Numbered from the stretch's first letter, positions 1-7,845 are shown. The stretch: DNA of 64,000 bases from Pseudomonas umsongensis (GCF_002236105.1 NZ_NIWU01000001.1:1674001-1738000), one strand, 5' to 3'. Made by a program: numbers and translations. Notes: a model not told the origin generated them from the sequence alone.

Positions 1-309
1 AGCCTCGGCGCGGCGGCGCAAGGGCACAGCAAAGCCATGGCCTACGGCAATTACTTCGCCCACCGCGACCCCGATGGCGACATGCCCGCCGACCGCGCGC
101 GCGCCGCAGGTTTCCGTGGCCGACAGATTGGTGAAAACATCGCCGCCGGCCAAGGTTCACCGAACAAGGCCATGGCCGGCTGGCTGGCCAGCCCCGGGCA
201 TTGTGCCAACCTGATGAACCCGATATTCACGCAAGTGGGTGCCGCCTATGCGACGGACGCACGCAGTGATCAAGGCGTTTACTGGACGATGCTGTTCGGC
301 GCGCAATGA
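1..309 (+). CDS. CAP (SCP-like) domain protein, 5' end missing
   Basis: The reading frame is open from base 1, so the gene starts left of the window; only the last 102 residues are seen. The segment carries CAP-superfamily features: a GHS/NYFAHRDPDGD stretch with the conserved His, IGENIAAG, a W-x-x-SPGHCANLM motif and a C-terminal GVYWTMLFG strand. Bacterial CAP proteins are mostly small secreted or periplasmic proteins of unclear biochemical role. The N-terminus, and therefore any signal peptide, is not visible. It converges with the GlxA-type regulator, with a hairpin between them. Confidence 0.85.
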   Translation, partial: SLGAAAQGHSKAMAYGNYFAHRDPDGDMPADRARAAGFRGRQIGENIAAGQGSPNKAMAGWLASPGHCANLMNPIFTQVGAAYATDARSDQGVYWTMLFGAQ

Positions 310-316
310 CCGCTGC

Positions 317-341
317 ACCGGGCATCATCGCGATGCCCGGT
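317..341. terminator. Hairpin between convergent genes
   Basis: A perfect 10-bp stem (ACCGGGCATC / GATGCCCGGT) with a 5-base loop lies between the CAP gene stop and the stop of the opposite-strand regulator. There is no strong T-run, so a terminator role is inferred from position. Confidence 0.5.
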
Positions 342-355
342 ACTTCGGCAAGCGG

Positions 356-1336
356 TTACTTCACCAGCCGGGTTTCCCGAGACGGCCGGTAACCGAAATA
401 GGCGCTGTAGCACTTGCTGAAGTGGCTCGGTGATACGAAACCGCAGGCCACCGAGACTTCAACGATGGTCAACGTGGTGTGCTGCAGCAATCGACGAGCC
501 TCGGTGATACGCAGATCCATGTAGTAGCGCTGGGGTGTCGTGCCCAGTTGCTCCTTGAACAGACGCTCGATCTGCCGGCGCGACCGACCGGCATAAAGAC
601 AGAGCGCCTCCATCTCCAGCGGCTCTTCCAGATTGGCGTCCATCAGATTGACCACCTCCCTCAGCGGGCCACTGACGGACACATTCAAGGTGGGTTTGAT
701 GCGCCGGTAACGGGACGCTTCAAACGCCAGGATATCTTCGATACCGTCAGTCAACGCCTTGTCATGCAAACCCCTGATCCACTCCAGCGCCATGTAGAAA
801 CTGCCCGTTGGGCTGGACGCCGTAAGGCGGTCGCGATCGACCACGTAGGCTTCGCTGGTGACCTGGCTGAGCCTGGCGATTTCCGCCAGCGCCGGACGAT
901 GCTCCGGGTGTATGGCGCAGCGATAGCCGTCGAGCAATCCGGCTTGCCCGAGAAACCAGGCGCCGTTCCAGATGCCAGCCAGCGCAACCCCCTGTTCGGC
1001 GGCGTCGCGTAATAAGCCGGTCAAACTGTCGTCGGCCTTGAGGGCCGTGCGGTAGCCGCCACAGACAACCAACAGGTCCAGCGCTTGTATTTCGATCGGG
1101 TCCAGGCGCGCATCGGGTCGAATCACCAACCCCAGGTCGCTGACGACTTCCCCTTCGGACAACCCGAAGGTTTTCGTCGAAAACAGCTCGGGTCGCAGCA
1201 GGTTGGCGGTGACGATGGTGTCGAGCGCCTGGGTGAACGCCGGCAAGGAAAAATGTTCCAGCAACAGGAAGCCGGCCCGGGCCCGCACGGACTGGCCTTC
1301 ATGGTCTTTGAGGTAGCGAAGGTTTTTACCCTTCAT
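356..1336 (-). CDS. GlxA-family AraC transcriptional regulator
   Basis: A 326-residue protein with an N-terminal DJ-1/PfpI-like (class I glutamine amidotransferase-like) domain (about residues 15-180, with LLVVCGGYRTAL and IWNGAWFLGQAGLL) and a C-terminal AraC double helix-turn-helix (about 225-320, ending in CGFVSPSHFSKCYSAYFGYRPS). This is the layout of GlxA/GbdR/CdhR/ArgR-type regulators, which in pseudomonads control amine, carnitine, betaine or arginine catabolism. The amidotransferase-like domain is normally non-catalytic and senses a ligand. I chose the ATG at 1336; a TTG 30 bases upstream is in frame but the family usually starts near this ATG. A perfect inverted repeat lies upstream at 1410-1445. 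The target pathway cannot be named. Confidence 0.85.
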   Translation of the reverse strand: MKGKNLRYLKDHEGQSVRARAGFLLLEHFSLPAFTQALDTIVTANLLRPELFSTKTFGLSEGEVVSDLGLVIRPDARLDPIEIQALDLLVVCGGYRTALKADDSLTGLLRDAAEQGVALAGIWNGAWFLGQAGLLDGYRCAIHPEHRPALAEIARLSQVTSEAYVVDRDRLTASSPTGSFYMALEWIRGLHDKALTDGIEDILAFEASRYRRIKPTLNVSVSGPLREVVNLMDANLEEPLEMEALCLYAGRSRRQIERLFKEQLGTTPQRYYMDLRITEARRLLQHTTLTIVEVSVACGFVSPSHFSKCYSAYFGYRPSRETRLVK

Positions 1337-1409
1337 GGCACCGCTGAACTGACGTCGCTCTACCAACGTTCGCCTCGCCTTTCGTGTTGATCAAGATGAG
1401 ATATTTCCC

Positions 1410-1445
1410 GCATCGATAGCCGTCTCTCGCGGCGGCTATCGATGC
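1410..1445. promoter_or_regulatory. Perfect 13-bp inverted repeat upstream of GlxA-type regulator
   Basis: GCATCGATAGCCG and its exact complement are separated by 10 bases, 74 bases upstream of the regulator's start. It could be an operator or a hairpin. It does not match the REP families elsewhere in the window. Confidence 0.4.
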
Positions 1446-1528
1446 GCGCTCTGTTTACGCCAGTTGTACCCTATGAGCAAGCGCAATGCTGTTCACTTAA
1501 CCATGAGGTTGTGTATATAAACTTGGGG

Positions 1529-2268
1529 GTGTACATATCCATTCCTGCGGTAACGGCCACCTAGGGTTTCGCCCTTACGGCGACTCACTTTTCCAAACGC
1601 CGAAAAGTAAGCAAAAGGCTTTGCCCCACCACTCGGTGCCTCGCTAGGGCTCGGCATGCCCTCTCTCCGGCATTGCTCCGTGGGTCGCCGCGATGGGCCA
1701 TCCATGGCCCAGCGCGGCTAAACCGGCGTCCTGCCGGTTTCCCCACTGCGCAATGCCTGCGTTCGGCCATCGTGGTTAACGGGGCACCCAAATCCAAAGC
1801 CAAAGCGAGGCGGCCTGACAGTCCTGCAATCAGGTCGGCTGTCAGGCCGCCTCCCTTTTGCGTTTGATCTTGATCTGGCTTTTGATTTTCTTGCCCCCTC
1901 GAGAGGCCGAGTGGAGGTTCTGCGCAGTGGGTAAACCGGCATGGATGCCGGTTTAGCCGCGCTGGGTCAAGGATGGCCCAGCGCGGCGGGCCCACGGAGC
2001 AGGACCGGAGCGAGGGTACCCCGAGCCCCAGCGAGGGGCCGAACGCCAGAGGCAGAGCCCTTGGTTACTTGGGGCTGGGCGGCGTTCCGTTCTTCCAAGT
2101 GACTCGCCGTAAGGGCGAAACCCTAAGTGGCCGTTACCGCGGCAATGGATATGCACACCTGAAAGACAATCATCGTCTGTCAGGACGCCTTCACCGGCAA
2201 GCCTGGCTCCTACAGTAAGTGCGAAACCCTAGGTAGCCGTTACCGCAGCAATGGATATACACCCAATC
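1529..2268. repeat. Composite inverted-repeat element, copy 1
   Basis: The left end begins GTGTACATATCCATTCCTGC and the right end carries the inverse (GGATATGCACACC). The two arms are imperfect reverse complements over about 300 bases each. Shared blocks include GGTTTCGCCCTTACGGCGA, a GCGGCTAAACCGGC block with inner palindrome, and an AAAGCCAAAGCGAGGCGGCC block around a short core near 1825. The right end has a second copy of the terminal block (2210-2268), separated from the first by a REP-like fragment. It lies between two minus-strand genes. Open frames inside are repeat translations, not genes. Confidence 0.85.
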
Positions 2269-2280
2269 CAAATCAACCCA

Positions 2281-2910
2281 TCAAGGCCGCTGCACCACCC
2301 TCAGCCGCCCACTGCTGCCGCCCCCACAGAAAAACCGCTCGCCACCGTCGGATTCCAGCCCCGACACCCCGATGCCGTCCGGCAGCCTGAGGCTTTCAAG
2401 CACTTCGCCGGTGTTCGGGTCGACCCGGCGCAATTCGCTCTCCTCGTCTTCCCAGGTGCCATGCCACAGCGCGCCCTCGACCCAGGTCACCCCCGTGACA
2501 AAACGGTTGGATTGCAGGGTACGCAGGATAGTCCCGGTCTCGGGGTCGATCTGGTGGATTTTCCGTTCGCGGTACTGGCCGACCCACAGCGAGCCTTCGG
2601 CCCATGTCAGCCCCGAATCGTTGCCACCGCCGGGGGCCGGGATCGTGGCCAGGACTTCTCCGGTACGAGGATCGACTTTCTGGATGCGGTCCTCGGCAAT
2701 CTGGAACAGATGCTTACCATCGAAGGCGGTCCCGGCATGCGCAGCAACATCGAGGGAGCGCACCGTACGACCACTCTCGGGGTCCAGGGCGTAGAGCCTG
2801 TCGGTGGTTGCAAACCACACCTGCCGGCCGTCCCAGGTGACGCCGTGCACATCATCGACGTCGGCAAAGGGGCCATATTCACGCACAATTTCGGCGGCTG
2901 ACTGTTTCAT
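2281..2910 (-). CDS. Small beta-propeller protein (glutamine-cyclotransferase/SMP-30-like fold)
   Basis: A 209-residue protein built of repeating blade-like units: VHGVTWDGRQVWFATTD, LYALDPESGRTV, GNDSGLTWAEGSLWVGQYR, IHQIDPETGTIL, VTGVTWVEGALWHGTW and LRRVDPNTGEVLESL. This W-x-G-x-LW / IDPxTG alternation is typical of glutaminyl cyclotransferase-like and SMP-30-like propellers. There is no signal peptide, so it is probably cytoplasmic. A GGAGG ribosome site sits 9 bases before the ATG. It lies 35 bases downstream of the winged-helix regulator on the same strand, so the two are probably co-transcribed. An enzymatic role is not shown. Confidence 0.7.
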   Translation of the reverse strand: MKQSAAEIVREYGPFADVDDVHGVTWDGRQVWFATTDRLYALDPESGRTVRSLDVAAHAGTAFDGKHLFQIAEDRIQKVDPRTGEVLATIPAPGGGNDSGLTWAEGSLWVGQYRERKIHQIDPETGTILRTLQSNRFVTGVTWVEGALWHGTWEDEESELRRVDPNTGEVLESLRLPDGIGVSGLESDGGERFFCGGGSSGRLRVVQRP

Positions 2911-2945
2911 CTCGGTGTTCCTCCAAAGGGGTTGACGGGATCATC

Positions 2946-4166
2946 CTAGCCACCGGGCAGCGGAACCGGGAGTAACAAGGTCGTCGCGAAACCGGGCACC
3001 GGCGGGGTCACCCAGCGCCGTGCCCGTCCCTGTCCGAACGACTGCACCTTGCCCTTGGCTGCCAGCGCTTCGAGCGCGCGTTGCACTGCGCGCTGGCTGC
3101 TACCCAACGCCAGGGCCAAGGCCGAACTCGACCAGGACTCGCCGTCGCCAAGCAAGGCGAATACCGCTGCATACTTTTCTTCGACCGGTGGCGTGAGCAG
3201 CACCACGTCTGGTGAAACCTGAGCAACCAATGTGAACCCGCGTCGGGTGGCGATCACCGTAGCCAAGGGTTTCAACGCCGCGCGCAAGCGTCCGATTTCA
3301 ACCCGCAGCCGGGCTCGATGGGATTCATCACTGAGTTTCAACCGAAAGGCCTGCGCGATGAGGGTCTCTCTGGGCACATCGCCCGGCCAGGCCTCGGCGA
3401 GTGCTCGCACCAGGGAAAACAGGATCGGACGCCTGGACAGGGAAACCGACATGCCCGCGCCACGCACGACATAGCGGCAAGCGTCCACCACCAGTGAAGT
3501 CGAGGCGAGCAGCGCTTCCACCTCGTCCAGCAACAGAGGCCGTTCTTCACCACGCACGAGCTGGTGCGCGGCGGGGCTGTTGAGAATGGAGGATGCACTT
3601 TCGACTTCTGCAGACAGCGCGGGAATGCCGGCGAGTTGCGCGGCGAGTTCGGCCCTGGCGAGCGCGGCCCGTGCGGCTTGTGAATGCAGGTGGCGCATCG
3701 CGATCCCTGCCACGACCAGCTCATGGGTCGCCCGCAAGGGTGGCGGCAACGTTGCCGGGTCCAGGTCAACGAGTTGCCCTTGGGCCTCATCGAGCCGGCC
3801 GATCAGCAACAAGCGACGGATGCCCAGATAACGCGCGTGGGCTGCATTGATAAGATCGCCGTGGGCTTGCAGCGTGACCCGCGCCGCTTCCAGCGCCTTC
3901 ACCGGCCAACCAAGATCCCGCGAGGCCAGTGCGATCTCGGCTTCGGCGACGGTGCAGCGTGCCCGCGCCACGACTTCTTTCGGCCCAAAGGCCCGCGAGG
4001 CCATGCGTACCAGCGCTTTGGCCCGCACCAAATCCCCCAGTTGCGCCATGGCGATACCGCGCAGTGCCAGCGCGGGCGCATCGTCGCGCAGCGCGATCCG
4101 GTCCAGCGCACCCAGCGGATCGCCCGCCGCCAACGCCTGCGCTGCGGCGGTGATCAGCGAATCCAT
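2946..4166 (-). CDS. Large regulator with OmpR-type winged helix and second HTH
   Basis: The 406-residue protein has an N-terminal all-alpha, Ala/Leu-rich helical-repeat region (about 1-210, TPR-like in look). A winged-helix region follows at about 230-315 (ESHRARLRVEIGRLRAALKP.. VIATRRGFTL, resembling the PhoB/OmpR DNA-binding fold). A C-terminal second winged-helix segment spans about 330-395 (SSSALALALGSSQRAVQRAL). It has no receiver domain or membrane segment. Two DNA-binding segments in one chain are unusual. Its partner downstream is the beta-propeller protein, which may sense or bind a ligand. The target is unknown. Confidence 0.7.
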   Translation of the reverse strand: MDSLITAAAQALAAGDPLGALDRIALRDDAPALALRGIAMAQLGDLVRAKALVRMASRAFGPKEVVARARCTVAEAEIALASRDLGWPVKALEAARVTLQAHGDLINAAHARYLGIRRLLLIGRLDEAQGQLVDLDPATLPPPLRATHELVVAGIAMRHLHSQAARAALARAELAAQLAGIPALSAEVESASSILNSPAAHQLVRGEERPLLLDEVEALLASTSLVVDACRYVVRGAGMSVSLSRRPILFSLVRALAEAWPGDVPRETLIAQAFRLKLSDESHRARLRVEIGRLRAALKPLATVIATRRGFTLVAQVSPDVVLLTPPVEEKYAAVFALLGDGESWSSSALALALGSSQRAVQRALEALAAKGKVQSFGQGRARRWVTPPVPGFATTLLLPVPLPGG

Positions 4167-4363
4167 TGCAGTCCTGCCACGCGTGTCACTCCTGCCGTGA
4201 TAAGTCCGTATGAGTCTATCTCACCCCTCAGTGAGCGTATCCGGCAGTACAGCCAGGCCCGCCGCCACAGGGCAGCGCGTCGAGGGCCCTGTGCTAGTCT
4301 CCTTCGTCAAACGCGCACTGATGCGTTTGAACGAACTGCTTCCCCCGGATGATGGAGTTCAAC

Positions 4364-4819
4364 ATGAAAAACATCGCTTCCTGGTTAACGATCACGCTTG
4401 TAAGTCTAGTGCTTTGCGCCTGCGCCGCCGTCGATGCTGGCAGCGGTGGCGCCGGCGAGATGGAAATCCGCTCAGGAAAAATCGAGCAGATCACCATGAC
4501 GCAAATGCAGACCAACCACGACAGCGGCGTCGGCGCCATCCTTGGCGGACTCGCGGGCGTGGGAATCGGTAGCCTGATCGGTTCGGGCACCGGGCGAGAT
4601 GTCGCCATGGTCGCGGGCGCCCTTGCAGGTGCGGCGGGTGGCAACTACGCCGAGAAGAAAAAATACGATCAACCGCAACAGGCCCAGCAGATTATCGTGC
4701 GTACCAAGAGCGGCGTCCTGGTATCGGTGACTCAGCCGGTCAATGCCGCACTGAGCAAAGGCCAGAGTGTTTATATCGAAGGCACCGGCAATGAAGCTCG
4801 GGTAGTGCCGCAAAGCTGA
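4364..4819 (+). CDS. Glycine-zipper 2TM-domain outer-membrane lipoprotein (SlyB-like)
   Basis: A 151-residue protein with a lipoprotein signal (MKNIASWLTITLVSLVLCAC; lipobox LVLC). A glycine-zipper hairpin, GAILGGLAGVGIGSLIGSGTG..AGALAGAAGG, lies at about residues 55-95. A small beta-rich C-terminal part (IIVRTKSGVLVSVTQP..) follows. This matches SlyB/Pcp-type outer-membrane lipoproteins, thought to stabilise the cell envelope. GGAG at 4354-4357 is 6 bases before the ATG at 4364, which decides the start over an in-frame ATG at 4349. A strong terminator follows. Confidence 0.88.
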   Translation: MKNIASWLTITLVSLVLCACAAVDAGSGGAGEMEIRSGKIEQITMTQMQTNHDSGVGAILGGLAGVGIGSLIGSGTGRDVAMVAGALAGAAGGNYAEKKKYDQPQQAQQIIVRTKSGVLVSVTQPVNAALSKGQSVYIEGTGNEARVVPQS

Positions 4820-4861
4820 TCGCCTGTTGCACTCGAAATCCATGGTCACGCGTCAATGCTG

Positions 4862-4898
4862 ATGCCCCGAGCCTGAACAGCTCGGGGCATTTTTCTTT
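4862..4898 (+). terminator. Rho-independent terminator
   Basis: An 11-bp perfect stem (ATGCCCCGAGC / GCTCGGGGCAT, 7-base loop) is followed by TTTTCTTT. It ends the glycine-zipper lipoprotein transcript. Confidence 0.93.
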
Positions 4899-4992
4899 CT
4901 GAATAAGCGGACAGCATTAGCTTCGACCGTCCGTCGTCCGGGCATAAAAATAGCGCTTGACGTCGATTGAGATCTGGAGGACTATTATTTAC

Positions 4993-5004
4993 ATCGGATG
5001 CGAT
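4993..5004. promoter_or_regulatory. Putative OhrR operator before first ohr gene
   Basis: ATCGGATGCGAT differs at one base from the perfect palindrome ATCGCATGCGAT found before the second ohr gene. It sits just downstream of a TTGACG (4957-4962) and an AT-rich -10-like region, 54 bases before the start codon. That placement would block transcription when bound. Confidence 0.6.
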
Positions 5005-5057
5005 CTAAGCGCACACGACATTACATACAACCTGACCGCACCCTTGAGGATTGACCC

Positions 5058-5510
5058 ATGAGCAAGATCGAAAAAGTCCTGGCCACCGGCAAGACCCACA
5101 CCACCCTGAGCAGCGCCGGCAACACCTCGCGCGGCCACAACGGCAACCTCGACATCGAACTGTCGACGCCAGGCTCCGCCCAGCCAGCCCATGTGTTCGC
5201 CGCCACCCAGCCGCACCCGAAAGCCGAGCAATTGTTCGCCGGGGCCTGGTCGGCCTGCTACACCGCGGCCGTCGGCCTGGTGGCCGCAGAGCGCAACATC
5301 GCGCTGCCGGCGGATCTGGCGGTCGACATCGAAGTGGACCTTGGCCAGACGGGCCCAGCGTACTTCCTCCAGGCCCGACTGACCCTGCGCGTGCCGGGGC
5401 TGGCACAGGACGTTGCAACGGAACTGGCGCATATCGCCGACTCCATTTGCCCCTATTCCAAGGCCACCCGCGGCAATATCGACGTTGCCCTGAACGTCAT
5501 TACCGCATAA
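5058..5510 (+). CDS. ohr: Organic hydroperoxide resistance protein Ohr, first tandem copy
   Basis: A 150-residue OsmC/Ohr-family thiol peroxidase that reduces organic hydroperoxides in the cytoplasm. The catalytic Cys67 lies in FAGAWSACYTAAVG and the resolving Cys131 in ADSICPYSKATRGN, both in the Ohr-specific contexts. The first 50-odd bases are nearly identical to the next gene, so the pair arose by duplication. A putative OhrR operator precedes it and ohrR follows the second copy. Confidence 0.95.
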   Translation: MSKIEKVLATGKTHTTLSSAGNTSRGHNGNLDIELSTPGSAQPAHVFAATQPHPKAEQLFAGAWSACYTAAVGLVAAERNIALPADLAVDIEVDLGQTGPAYFLQARLTLRVPGLAQDVATELAHIADSICPYSKATRGNIDVALNVITA

Positions 5511-5515
5511 TTAAT

Positions 5516-5527
5516 ATCGCATGCGAT
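5516..5527. promoter_or_regulatory. Putative OhrR operator between the tandem ohr genes
   Basis: A perfect 12-bp palindrome, ATCGCATGCGAT, starts 6 bases after the first ohr stop. A second short palindrome, CGTATACG, follows nearby. Its presence suggests the second ohr gene has its own regulated promoter. Confidence 0.6.
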
Positions 5528-5575
5528 GATAGCGTATACGAACAATATACCCACAGTAAACTTGAGGAACTCATC

Positions 5576-6028
5576 ATGAGCAAGATCGAAAAAGTCCTGG
5601 CCACCGGCAAGACCCACACCACCCTGAGCAGCACCGGCACCACCTCGCGCGGCCATAAGGGCAACCTCGACATCGAATTGTCGTCCCCTGGCAGCGTCAC
5701 ACCGGCACATGTGTTCACCGGCGTACAACCGCACCCCAAGGCCGAGCAACTCTTCGCCGGAGCATGGTCGGCCTGCTACATCGCCGCGGTGGGCCTGGCC
5801 GCCCAACAGGCTAAGGTGTCATTGCCGGCCGACACGGCCGTGGACATCGAAGTCGACCTGGGCCAGACCGGCGCAGCCTACTTCCTCCAGGCCCGATTGA
5901 CCCTGCGGGTGCCAGGCCTGTCACATGAAGTCGCGACCGAACTGGCGCACAACGCCGATGCGATCTGCCCGTACTCCAAGGCCACCCGCGGCAACATTGA
6001 CGTGAGCATCAACGTGCAGACCGCGTGA
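5576..6028 (+). CDS. ohr: Organic hydroperoxide resistance protein Ohr, second tandem copy
   Basis: 150 residues, closely similar to the preceding Ohr, with the same two Cys contexts (AGAWSACYIAAVG and DAICPYSKATRGN). The N-terminal coding DNA is almost unchanged while the middle has diverged (for example TPGSAQPAHVFAAT versus SPGSVTPAHVFTGV), so either gene conversion or constraint acts at the 5' end. GAGGAA lies 8 bases before the ATG at 5576. A longer in-frame extension overlapping the first ohr is an artefact. Confidence 0.95.
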   Translation: MSKIEKVLATGKTHTTLSSTGTTSRGHKGNLDIELSSPGSVTPAHVFTGVQPHPKAEQLFAGAWSACYIAAVGLAAQQAKVSLPADTAVDIEVDLGQTGAAYFLQARLTLRVPGLSHEVATELAHNADAICPYSKATRGNIDVSINVQTA

Positions 6029-6116
6029 TGCACCGCACGGCCGGTTCGCCAGGGTTATCCCCGGTAACCGGCCGCTTGGGGGGCGGGACCCGGAGGTTTG
6101 GAGCACTTCCGACACC

Positions 6117-6135
6117 ATCGCATACGACGTATAAT
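6117..6135 (+). promoter_or_regulatory. Putative ohrR promoter with operator
   Basis: ATCGCATACGAC (6117-6128), a near match to the palindrome before the ohr genes, abuts a TATAAT (6130-6135), 33 bases before the ohrR start. This arrangement would allow OhrR to repress its own gene. Confidence 0.6.
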
Positions 6136-6168
6136 TTCAGCGTCGCAGCCTGCCCAAAGAGAGACCCC

Positions 6169-6624
6169 ATGAAAACCACCGACAAAACGTCCGCCCTGGA
6201 TCTCAAGCTTTCCGATTTCCTGTGTTTTGCGGTCTATTCCACCAACCTCGCTTTCGGCAAGGCCTACAAGCCGATGCTCGAACGACTCGGCCTGACCTAT
6301 ACGCAATACATCACCCTCGTTGCGCTGTGGGAGCAGGACAACCAGACCGTCGGCAGCCTCGGGGAAAAACTGTTCCTGGAATCCAACACCCTCACCCCGA
6401 TCCTGAAAAAGCTCGAAGCGATGGGTTACCTGCTGCGTCAGCGCGACCCGGAAGACGAACGCCAGGTACGAATCAGCCTGACCGACGCCGGTCGCCAGCT
6501 GCGCACAGAGCTGACGGAAGACGGCTTTCCGCAAACCGGCCTCGATCCCGACGATTTCGTGCAGATGCAGCAGGCGATCGTGGCGTTGCGCAACAACCTC
6601 ATCCGCAACACCAAAGCCGTGTAG
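6169..6624 (+). CDS. ohrR: MarR-family peroxide-sensing repressor OhrR
   Basis: A 151-residue MarR-type winged-helix dimer. The N-terminal LSDFLCFAVYSTN..YKPML stretch carries the reactive Cys19 that organic peroxides oxidise in OhrR. The wing region has FLESNTLTPILKKLEAMGYL..RDPEDERQVRISLT. I chose the ATG at 6169 because OhrR homologues begin shortly before this Cys motif. The reading frame continues open upstream to 6025, but that part reads as non-coding. Its position next to two ohr genes supports the call. Its stop codon (TAG) is the first part of a REP element. Confidence 0.93.
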   Translation: MKTTDKTSALDLKLSDFLCFAVYSTNLAFGKAYKPMLERLGLTYTQYITLVALWEQDNQTVGSLGEKLFLESNTLTPILKKLEAMGYLLRQRDPEDERQVRISLTDAGRQLRTELTEDGFPQTGLDPDDFVQMQQAIVALRNNLIRNTKAV

Positions 6625-6734
6625 GAGCGAGCACGCTCGCGATGGTCGTCAACGATGACGCGGGGCACCTGACACCCCGCGGCGCTCTCAGGCTCATCGT
6701 CGGCACACCGCCCGGAGCATGCTCGCTCCGACAG
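6621..6734. repeat. REP-type inverted doublet (GTAGGAGCGAGC family)
   Basis: GTAGGAGCGAGCACGCTCGCGATGG and an inverted partner ending in CATGCTCGCTCCGACAG flank a conserved middle (GTCGTCAACGATGACGCGGGG). It lies between the convergent genes ohrR and the binding protein and probably terminates both. Confidence 0.85.
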
Positions 6735-6744
6735 GGGTTTAGGG

Positions 6745-7845
6745 TTATTTGTCCGACTTGATCGCCGTCCACACCCGCGTGCGCACCCGCTCCAGCTTCT
6801 GCGGCAACGGCTGCACGACATACAGGGTTTTGAGAGCCTCGGGGGTCGGCGTCAGGTTCGGGTTGCCGGTGATTTCCTTGTTGATCAGCGCCAGCGAGTC
6901 CTTGTTGGCATTCGGGTAACCGAGGAAGTCGCTGATCGGTGCGATGACGGTCGGGTCGAGCAAGGTGTTGAGAAACGCGTGGGCTTCATCGACGTTCTTC
7001 GCGCTCTTGGGAATGGCAAAGGTGTCGAACCAGATCGGCGCGCCCTCCTTGGGCAAGCGCCAATCGACCACCACGCCATTGCCGGCCTCCTTGGCGCGGT
7101 TGCCGAACTGGTAGAAGCTGCCGGAGTAGCCGATGGCCACGCAAATGTCACCGTTGGCGATATCGGTCATGTACTTGGCCGAGTTGAAGTAGGTGACATA
7201 AGGGCGAATCTTCAGCATCAGCGCCTTGGCCTTTTCGTAGTCCTCGGGGTTCTGGCTGTTGGGGTCCAGCCCCAGGTAATGCAGGGCCAGCGGCAGAATC
7301 TCGGAGGGCGAGTCGAGCATGGCAACACCACAGGCCTTGAGTTTTTCCATATTCTCGGGCTTGAACACCAAGTCCCAACTGTCCACCGGTGCATTCTCGC
7401 CCAGGACGGCCTTGACCTTCGCCGGGTTGAAGCCGATCAACACGGTGCCGTACATGTAAGGCACGCCGTACTGGTTGCCGGGGTCGTTCTTGTCCAGCAA
7501 CTTGAGCAGCGCCGGGTCCTGGTGTTTCCAGTTGGGCAGCCTGGTCTTGTCCAGTTTCTGGAACACACCGGCCTTGATCTGGGTTTCGATGAACTGATTC
7601 GACGGCACCACCAAGTCATAGCCGCTGTTGCCGGTCAGCAGCTTGGCCTCCAGGGATTCGTTGGTGTCGAAGGTGTCCCAGGTGACCTTGATCCCGGTTT
7701 TCTCGGCGAAGTCCTTGGGCACGGACGGCAGGATATAGTCCGCCCAGTTGTACACCCGCAATTCGCGCTGCTCGGCATGTACGGCACTGGCCAGCAGCGT
7801 CAGGCCGCAAACGGTGGCACCCAATAGGCGTTTGATTGTGTCCAT
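6745..7845 (-). CDS. Polyamine (spermidine/putrescine) ABC transporter substrate-binding protein
   Basis: A 366-residue periplasmic protein with a signal peptide (MDTIKRLLGATVCGLTLLASAVHA) followed by ELRVYNWADYILPSVPKDFAEKTG, the PotF/SpuD-type opening. Other family features are GYDLVVPSNQFI, a YGVPYMYGTVLIGFN segment and DIANGDICVAIGYSG. It would deliver putrescine, spermidine or a related amine to an inner-membrane permease. No permease or ATPase genes are adjacent, so it is an orphan binding protein here and must share a transporter encoded elsewhere. Confidence 0.92.
   Translation of the reverse strand: MDTIKRLLGATVCGLTLLASAVHAEQRELRVYNWADYILPSVPKDFAEKTGIKVTWDTFDTNESLEAKLLTGNSGYDLVVPSNQFIETQIKAGVFQKLDKTRLPNWKHQDPALLKLLDKNDPGNQYGVPYMYGTVLIGFNPAKVKAVLGENAPVDSWDLVFKPENMEKLKACGVAMLDSPSEILPLALHYLGLDPNSQNPEDYEKAKALMLKIRPYVTYFNSAKYMTDIANGDICVAIGYSGSFYQFGNRAKEAGNGVVVDWRLPKEGAPIWFDTFAIPKSAKNVDEAHAFLNTLLDPTVIAPISDFLGYPNANKDSLALINKEITGNPNLTPTPEALKTLYVVQPLPQKLERVRTRVWTAIKSDK

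Noticed and set aside
1673-1995. Several open frames of 60-140 codons inside the composite repeats (here, and around 9200-9760, 26510-27430, 35510-35910)
   Set aside because: The same translations (for example PWPSAAKPAS and LEGARKSKAK) recur in every copy on both strands without ribosome sites. They are repeat-derived.
5051-6028. A 325-codon frame spanning both ohr genes
   Set aside because: It is out of frame through the first ohr gene and joins the second only by chance. The second gene has its own start and ribosome site at 5576.
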